Assembly: GCF_003259745.1 (NCBI RefSeq)
Contig: NZ_QLMC01000002.1
Coordinates: 546,272 to 610,271, forward strand
Length of the DNA: 64,000 bases
From: Larkinella arboricola
GTDB lineage: Bacteria > Bacteroidota > Bacteroidia > Cytophagales > Spirosomataceae
Direction of reading: 5' to 3'
Part shown: positions 58,935 through 64,000 of the stretch, in pieces
How positions within the stretch are numbered: the stretch's first letter is position 1
Layout: each line of letters begins with the position of its first letter
Translations under genes and position numbers: made by a program
Notes under the pieces: model-generated
The model's database searches: none
Told to the model about the DNA's origin: nothing
What the model saw: the letters and a program-made list of their open reading frames with translations, nothing else

Positions 58935-61900
58935 TGATTTCACTTTCTTCAGGTTGGGGAAAAGCGTCGATGGTATGGACAAAGTTTTCTGATAGCGGAT
59001 CAGCCTCTTCATCTTTAATCAGCTTCCGGCCATCGGCCAGATGACCAAAGATGTAGTACAGACCGGGGATGATGATGACGCCGAAAATGGTTCCGAATAA
59101 CATACCACCCAGAGCGGAAGCCCCAATGGTACGGTTTCCGATTGCGCCCGCACCGGTTGCAATAATCAATGGGATCAATCCGGCAACAAAGGCGAAGGAG
59201 GTCATCAGGATCGGGCGGAAACGGACTTTGGCCCCTTCGATGGCTGCGGCCAGAATGGTGGCGCCCTGCTGGCGCTTCTGCACCGCAAACTCGACGATCA
59301 GCACGGCGTTTTTCCCCAGCAGACCCACCAGCATGATGAGCCCGATCTGGGCGTAGATATTGTTTTCCAGTCCCATGAGCTTCAGCGTCAGGAACGAACC
59401 AAAAATCCCGACTGGCAGCGAGAACAATACCGCTAACGGGATAATGAAACTTTCGTACTGCGCAGCTAGCACCATGTAGACAAAGGCCACCACAATCAGG
59501 AACACATACAGCGACTCATTGCCCCGGATCGATTCGTCGTACGAAAGACCTTCAAAAGCGATGTCGTACCCTTTGGGCAACGTCTTGGCGGCCACTTCCC
59601 GAATGGCCTGGATGGCGTCAGCCGTAGTGTAGCCCTTGGCCGGAAGCCCCTGAATGGCGGCTGAATTGTACAGGTTGAAACGGGTAATCTCATTCGGACC
59701 CTGGCCTTTTTTCAGCGTCATGAAAGCCGAGTAAGGGACCATTTCGCCCGCTTCGTTTTTCACAAACAGGTTCAGCAGATCGGACGGCAGCCTCCGGAAA
59801 CTCGGGTCAGACTGTACGTAGACTTTAAAGAACTGGTTGAACTTGATAAAGCCTTGTTCGTAGGTACTACCGATCATGATGTTGAGGTTGTCCATCGCTT
59901 TGCCGATCGATACGCCCTTTTGCATGGCCCGCTTGTTGTCAATTTCCAGTTCGTACTGCGGATAATTCGCGGCAAAGAAGGTAAACAGGCCCGTCAGCTC
60001 TTTCCGTTTGGCCAGATTCTCCAGAAATTCCTTGTTTACCTCGTCAAACTCATGGTAGTCCGTATCGGTATTTTTATCCAGCAGACGCATCGAAAAACCG
60101 CCCGAAGTACCAAAACCGGGGATGGCTGGTGGTTCGAAAAACTCGACCGTGGCCCCAAGCCCTTTCGATTTTGCCTCCAGTTCTTCCATGATTTCCTTCA
60201 CGTTTTGGTCGCGCTCCGACCACGGTTTCAGGTTAATCAGACAGGTACCGGCGTTGGAGCCCCGGCCTTCGGTCATGATCTCGTAACCGGCCAGTGACGA
60301 TACCGACTCGATACCGGGCACTTCTTCGCAGATTTTCTGAAGCCGTTGCGAAACCTCGTTGGTCTTTTCCAGCGTAGAACCCGGGGGCGTCTGGATAATG
60401 GCATAAACCGTACTCTGGTCTTCATTCGGAATAAAACCGGCAGGCAGAATCTGATTTTCGTACGCGATGCCCAGACAGAAAGCCGCCAGAATTACCCACG
60501 TCAGGACCCGGCGGTTGACGATGAGCTGTAACAGACCCACATACCGGCCGGTCATTTTATCAAACCCACGGTTGAAGCTGTCGAGCGCCCGGGTCAGCAG
60601 GTTTTTCTTTCTGGCGTGTCCGTGATGGTTTTTCAGGAGCATGGCGCATAACACAGGCGTCAGCGTCAGAGCGATCAGGGCTGAAATCACAATGGAGCTG
60701 GCCATCGTAATTGAGAACTGCCGATAGAACGTACCGACCGGACCCGACATAAACGAAATGGGCAGGAATACCGATACCATGACGGCCGTGATGGCGATGA
60801 TAGCCCCGCTAATTTCACCCAGCACTTTCTTAACCGCACTGAATGGGGTTAGATGCGGCTCTTCCTCCATTTTGGCGTGTACGGCTTCCACCACCACAAT
60901 CGCGTCATCGACCACAATACCAATGGCCAGTACCAGCGCAAAAAGCGTAATCAGGTTGATGGAAAGGCCAAACGCCTGAATGACGAAAAACGCCCCAATC
61001 AGAGAAACCGGCACCGCAAGAATCGGGATCAGCGTCGAACGCCAGTCACCCAGGAAGATAAACACCACCAGGGCAACCAGGATAAAGGCGTCGCGCAGGG
61101 TGTGAACAACCTGTTCGATGGACGCATCCAGAAACTGCGACACGTCATAGCTGATTTTGTAATCTACCCCCGGCGGAAAAGAAGCTTTCATGACCGCAAG
61201 CTTCTCTTTTACCTCTTCGATCACTTCACTGGCGTTACTGCCGTAATTTTGCCGCAGGACAATGGCCGCCGAAGCGTGGCCGTCGAGGTTGGAATAGATA
61301 TCGAAAAATTCACTTCCCAATTCAACTTTGGCGATGTCTTTCAGGTGAATGCTCTCCCCTTCGGCATTAGCCCGGATAATGATATCCTCGTACTCTTTCG
61401 GCTCGCTGTAACGTCCTTTGTAGGTAAGCACATATTCCAGCGACTGGGCTGCAATACCGGAGCTTTGCCCCAGCCGACCGGGTCGGCCAATGATGCTTTG
61501 CTCGCCTAACGCCTTCATGACCTCCTCGGTAGAAATGTTGTAGGCCCGCATCCGGTCAGGGTTCAGCCAGACGCGCATCGCGTACCGCCGACTACCCAGA
61601 ATCTGCGCCCGGGCGACCCCTTTGGTCCGCTGGATTTCGGGGATCATTTTAACGGTAGCGTAGTTGAACAGGAATTTTTCGTCAATGCTCTTGTCCTCGG
61701 AATAGAGGTTGACGTACATCAGCATACTGGGCTGGATCGGTGTAATGATAACTCCTTCACGCTGAACGAGTTCGGGCAGAAGCGGCATCACCTGGTCTAC
61801 CCGGGTTTTCACCCGGATAACGGCATCGTTCGGGTCGGTTCCGGGTTCAAAGATAATGCGGAGGGTGGCCTCACCGGCGCTGGTGGCATCGGTGGCGATA

Positions 61901-62130
61901 TACCGCATATCCTGCACCCCGTTGATGGCCTGCTCCAGCGTAATGAGCGTGGATTTTACCAGCACGTCGGCACTGGCTCCGGGGTACGCAATGAATATAT
62001 TGACGGTTGTGGGGGCAATATCCGGGAACTGCGAAATCGGTAATTTCTTGATAGCCAGTACACCGATAAAGACGATCATGACCGATAGAACTATCGCAAA
62101 TACCGGTCGGCGTATGAATTTATTAAACAT
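58924..62130 (-). CDS. RND multidrug efflux pump, HAE1 family (AcrB/MexB-like)
   Basis: 1068 residues, full length for the family. MFNKFIRRPVFAIVLSVMIVFIG starts the first helix; the proton-relay Asp pair lies in IGIVVDDAIVVVEAV; QFPDIAPTTVNIFIAYPGAS and the long porter domain follow helix 1; KNAVLIVEFA and SFAFVAGLIPLIIATGAGA mark the second half. It exports lipophilic drugs or dyes from the periplasm using protons. Middle gene of an adaptor-pump-channel operon; the stop overlaps the channel start. Confidence 0.95.
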   Translation of the reverse strand: MFNKFIRRPVFAIVLSVMIVFIGVLAIKKLPISQFPDIAPTTVNIFIAYPGASADVLVKSTLITLEQAINGVQDMRYIATDATSAGEATLRIIFEPGTDPNDAVIRVKTRVDQVMPLLPELVQREGVIITPIQPSMLMYVNLYSEDKSIDEKFLFNYATVKMIPEIQRTKGVARAQILGSRRYAMRVWLNPDRMRAYNISTEEVMKALGEQSIIGRPGRLGQSSGIAAQSLEYVLTYKGRYSEPKEYEDIIIRANAEGESIHLKDIAKVELGSEFFDIYSNLDGHASAAIVLRQNYGSNASEVIEEVKEKLAVMKASFPPGVDYKISYDVSQFLDASIEQVVHTLRDAFILVALVVFIFLGDWRSTLIPILAVPVSLIGAFFVIQAFGLSINLITLFALVLAIGIVVDDAIVVVEAVHAKMEEEPHLTPFSAVKKVLGEISGAIIAITAVMVSVFLPISFMSGPVGTFYRQFSITMASSIVISALIALTLTPVLCAMLLKNHHGHARKKNLLTRALDSFNRGFDKMTGRYVGLLQLIVNRRVLTWVILAAFCLGIAYENQILPAGFIPNEDQSTVYAIIQTPPGSTLEKTNEVSQRLQKICEEVPGIESVSSLAGYEIMTEGRGSNAGTCLINLKPWSERDQNVKEIMEELEAKSKGLGATVEFFEPPAIPGFGTSGGFSMRLLDKNTDTDYHEFDEVNKEFLENLAKRKELTGLFTFFAANYPQYELEIDNKRAMQKGVSIGKAMDNLNIMIGSTYEQGFIKFNQFFKVYVQSDPSFRRLPSDLLNLFVKNEAGEMVPYSAFMTLKKGQGPNEITRFNLYNSAAIQGLPAKGYTTADAIQAIREVAAKTLPKGYDIAFEGLSYDESIRGNESLYVFLIVVAFVYMVLAAQYESFIIPLAVLFSLPVGIFGSFLTLKLMGLENNIYAQIGLIMLVGLLGKNAVLIVEFAVQKRQQGATILAAAIEGAKVRFRPILMTSFAFVAGLIPLIIATGAGAIGNRTIGASALGGMLFGTIFGVIIIPGLYYIFGHLADGRKLIKDEEADPLSENFVHTIDAFPQPEESEINEH

Positions 62131-62154
62131 ATCTTCTGCTTTTAGGATAGCGGA

Positions 62155-63237
62155 TTATTCGGCATACAGCCCCAGGTGGGCGATGACAGACTCCGGTTTT
62201 TCGAACTTGCAATGGATTTTTTCGTTCTCCTTGACCTGCCGCAAGCCTTCCAGAAGAATTCGGTCATCTTTTTTCAGACCGGAGCTAACCACAAAAATGT
62301 GGGGCATTTCGGCGGCTACGGTCACTTCTCTGGACCGAACTTTATCTTCTTTATCCACCACATAGACATACTTTTTTTCGAGTACTTCAAACGTGGCTTT
62401 CTGTGGAATAATCATGGCATTAGTAAGCGGTAATGTCATCTGGATATTACCCGTTTCGCCATGTCTTAACAGGCCCTCCGGATTCGGGAATGTCGCCCGG
62501 AAGGCAATGTTTCCGGTTTCATTGTTAAAGTCGGCTTCAATCGTTTCCACCACGCCCGGATACTTGAACCGTTTATTGTTCGCCATCAGCAGGTTTACTT
62601 TGGTCTGCTTGTCTTTTTCAGCCTTGGTTTTATAGTCCAGGTATTCCGCTTCCGGCACGTTGAAATACACCCACATTTTGCTGTTATCGGAGAGCGTAGT
62701 CAGCAAATCACCTTCATCGAGGAGGCTTCCCAACCGCACCTGAAAGCGGTCCATAATGCCGTCAAACGGAGCCCGGATTTCGGTAAAACCTACGTGAACT
62801 TTGGCGAGTGATAATTCAGCTTTGGCCTTGTCAAATTTGGCCCTGGCCAGGGCCAGTTCGTTCTTGGATACGACATTGCTATCGGCCAGCGACTTGGTAT
62901 TTTTATACTCAATTTCGGCAAAGTTGGCTTCAGCCTCCGCCTTTTGCTGTTCAGCCTGGTACAGCATCGGCATGATTTGAAACATAAGCTGGCCTTTCCT
63001 GACAAACTGGCCTTCATCGACAAAAATCTTCTGTAAATAGCCTTTTTCCAGCGCCCTCAGCTCGATGTGGCTGATGGAGCGGATTTGACTTACGTACTCC
63101 CGGGTAATTAAGGTATCTTTTTCCAAGGGGCTGGTGACCCGAAACTCGGTTTCTTCTTCTTTTTCTTCGTGTTTGGATTCACAGCCTGCGTGGAATAACA
63201 GCGCACACAAGCTCATGAGCATGACAATTTTCTTCAT
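62155..63237 (-). CDS. RND efflux periplasmic adaptor (membrane fusion protein)
   Basis: 360 residues with a lipobox (LLFHAGC, Cys19). ELRALEKGYLQKIFVDEGQFVRKGQ is the first half of the lipoyl domain, EADFNNETGNIAFRATFPNPEG the beta-barrel, and a long coiled-coil hairpin (AEQQKAEAEANFAEIEYKNT and on) lies between. It links the inner-membrane pump with the outer-membrane channel. First gene of the three-gene operon, 24 bases before the pump. No local regulator gene is present; a gene for an unknown exported protein lies 160 bases upstream. Confidence 0.93.
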   Translation of the reverse strand: MKKIVMLMSLCALLFHAGCESKHEEKEEETEFRVTSPLEKDTLITREYVSQIRSISHIELRALEKGYLQKIFVDEGQFVRKGQLMFQIMPMLYQAEQQKAEAEANFAEIEYKNTKSLADSNVVSKNELALARAKFDKAKAELSLAKVHVGFTEIRAPFDGIMDRFQVRLGSLLDEGDLLTTLSDNSKMWVYFNVPEAEYLDYKTKAEKDKQTKVNLLMANNKRFKYPGVVETIEADFNNETGNIAFRATFPNPEGLLRHGETGNIQMTLPLTNAMIIPQKATFEVLEKKYVYVVDKEDKVRSREVTVAAEMPHIFVVSSGLKKDDRILLEGLRQVKENEKIHCKFEKPESVIAHLGLYAE

Positions 63238-63396
63238 GAGAATTTTATTGCTTAATTCAGGTTTATGGTACTTATAAGATTGGACTGGAATAGCTTACTT
63301 GTATTTTCTTTTGGGCTATACGACTTGGTCGTTTGTACAGCAAAGAGGGGAGTAAAACAGGAGAAGGTAAGTCGCGGCTTTCTCTTGAATAAGGCA

Positions 63397-63828
63397 TCAT
63401 AGCAGGATAACCCTGAGAATAATATACCGGCTTAACGAAGTAAAGACGTAATAATGGCAGGCAAGAAAATGCTTTTGTACCTGGTAATATAAACTGGCAA
63501 GCAGGCGGGTATAAAGCGAAGGAAGATGATGGCTGATTTCTACGGTTTTTTTAAGAGAGATAAACCGGGAAATTTTATCTTCTTCTTCACTTTTTTCGGA
63601 AAAAACCTTACACGTATCTTTTTCCTTTACATCCGATACGGCTGGGCACTTGAGCGTTAGGGTATGGTTTTTTAGGGTGACGCTAAAGTGGTTAAGGGCC
63701 GCCTGTTCAGTAATCCGGATAGAAGAGTAAGAATAAGACGTATCAGATGAAAATGCATAGATAAAGCCATATCCGCTCAACAAAAATATGCCTAGCGTCA
63801 GGAGATATTTCTTTACTGCTTTTATCAT
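63397..63828 (-). CDS. Unknown exported or membrane-anchored protein upstream of the efflux operon
   Basis: 143 residues. MIKAVKKYLLTLGIFLLSGYGFIYAFSS is a signal peptide or anchor. The middle has two Cys (KCPAVSDVKEKDTCKVF) in a charged stretch, and the C-terminal part is rich in aromatic and hydrophobic residues (LACHYYVFTSLSRYIILRV). I recognise no family. It is on the same strand and 160 bases upstream of the adaptor gene; co-transcription is possible but not shown. No terminator was seen between them. Confidence 0.5.
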   Translation of the reverse strand: MIKAVKKYLLTLGIFLLSGYGFIYAFSSDTSYSYSSIRITEQAALNHFSVTLKNHTLTLKCPAVSDVKEKDTCKVFSEKSEEEDKISRFISLKKTVEISHHLPSLYTRLLASLYYQVQKHFLACHYYVFTSLSRYIILRVILL

Positions 63829-64000
63829 CTTGGATGTTAAACTTAATCTGTCCGCTGGTGCATCAGACTCGTTGTAAGTTATAGCGTGCCAGGGTTTGTG
63901 ACGGGCTTACCCGTATCTTTATTCAATATAAAATGTACGAATCGCGGTTTGGGCTGAGTCTTTATCTGAAATCGAACAAATTATATGCAAAAAGCGCATC

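Noticed and set aside
1-64000. CRISPR arrays, tRNA, rRNA, integrases
   Set aside because: No spaced direct repeats, no tRNA-like cloverleaf arms and no recombinase motifs were noticed on either strand; a covariance or repeat search was not possible.

Overview
The window looks like a chromosomal segment of a moderately GC-rich Bacteroidota, probably Cytophagales close to Spirosoma/Larkinella (inferred, no database used). The signs are a type IX secretion C-terminal sorting domain (33.8-36.4 kb), many short lipoproteins, few Shine-Dalgarno sequences, promoter -7 boxes of the TAnnTTTG type, and FtsX-like permeases paired with PadR regulators but no ATPase. I saw no rRNA, tRNA, CRISPR array, complete insertion sequence or prophage.

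Layout. 0-12.7 kb: end of a Dabb-domain gene, an exported M14 peptidase, an MtfA-type peptidase, a secreted esterase, a DUF4403 lipoprotein, a Gre-type factor, a two-subunit molybdenum hydroxylase (IorA/IorB type), a GNAT acetyltransferase, a DUF2236 oxygenase-like protein and a DUF1080 secreted protein. A palindromic repeat sits in frame inside the DUF1080 signal-peptide region, and a related copy follows its stop codon. 12.8-15.9 kb: PadR-permease module 1. 15.9-30.3 kb: a lipoprotein, GH36 alpha-galactosidase, DUF4406, an exported RidA next to an exported D-amino-acid-oxidase-like protein with circularly permuted motif order, aldo/keto reductase, carbohydrate esterase, sulfatase, sialate O-acetylesterase, a small YodC-like protein, a NIF3 protein, a large XRE/IrrE regulator and a lipoprotein. 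30.4-36.4 kb: OsmC, an APC permease, a gene-poor decayed stretch, and a large T9SS cargo protein.

36.8-46.4 kb: an operon of exported ankyrin protein, DUF2271 protein and a PepSY-flavodoxin-reductase fusion, which looks like a transmembrane electron-transfer unit; a hybrid sensor kinase; and an AraC regulator with its likely target, an SDR gene. Three copies of one 13-bp box mark the probable AraC sites. 46.5-56.2 kb: a small unknown, DoxX, FUSC, Na+/H+ antiporter, methyltransferase, PadR-permease module 2 and an ApbE flavin transferase, the enzyme class that could flavinylate the 38-kb redox proteins. 56.2-64 kb: a decayed SDR fragment, a 52-residue acidic protein with its own terminator, a full RND efflux operon (adaptor, HAE1 pump, outer-membrane factor), and an unknown exported protein upstream of it.

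Most transcription units end in clear hairpins, annotated individually. The observations I rate highest are the permuted oxidase paired with an exported RidA, the AraC boxes, the ankyrin/DUF2271/PepSY redox operon, and the in-frame palindrome in the DUF1080 gene.
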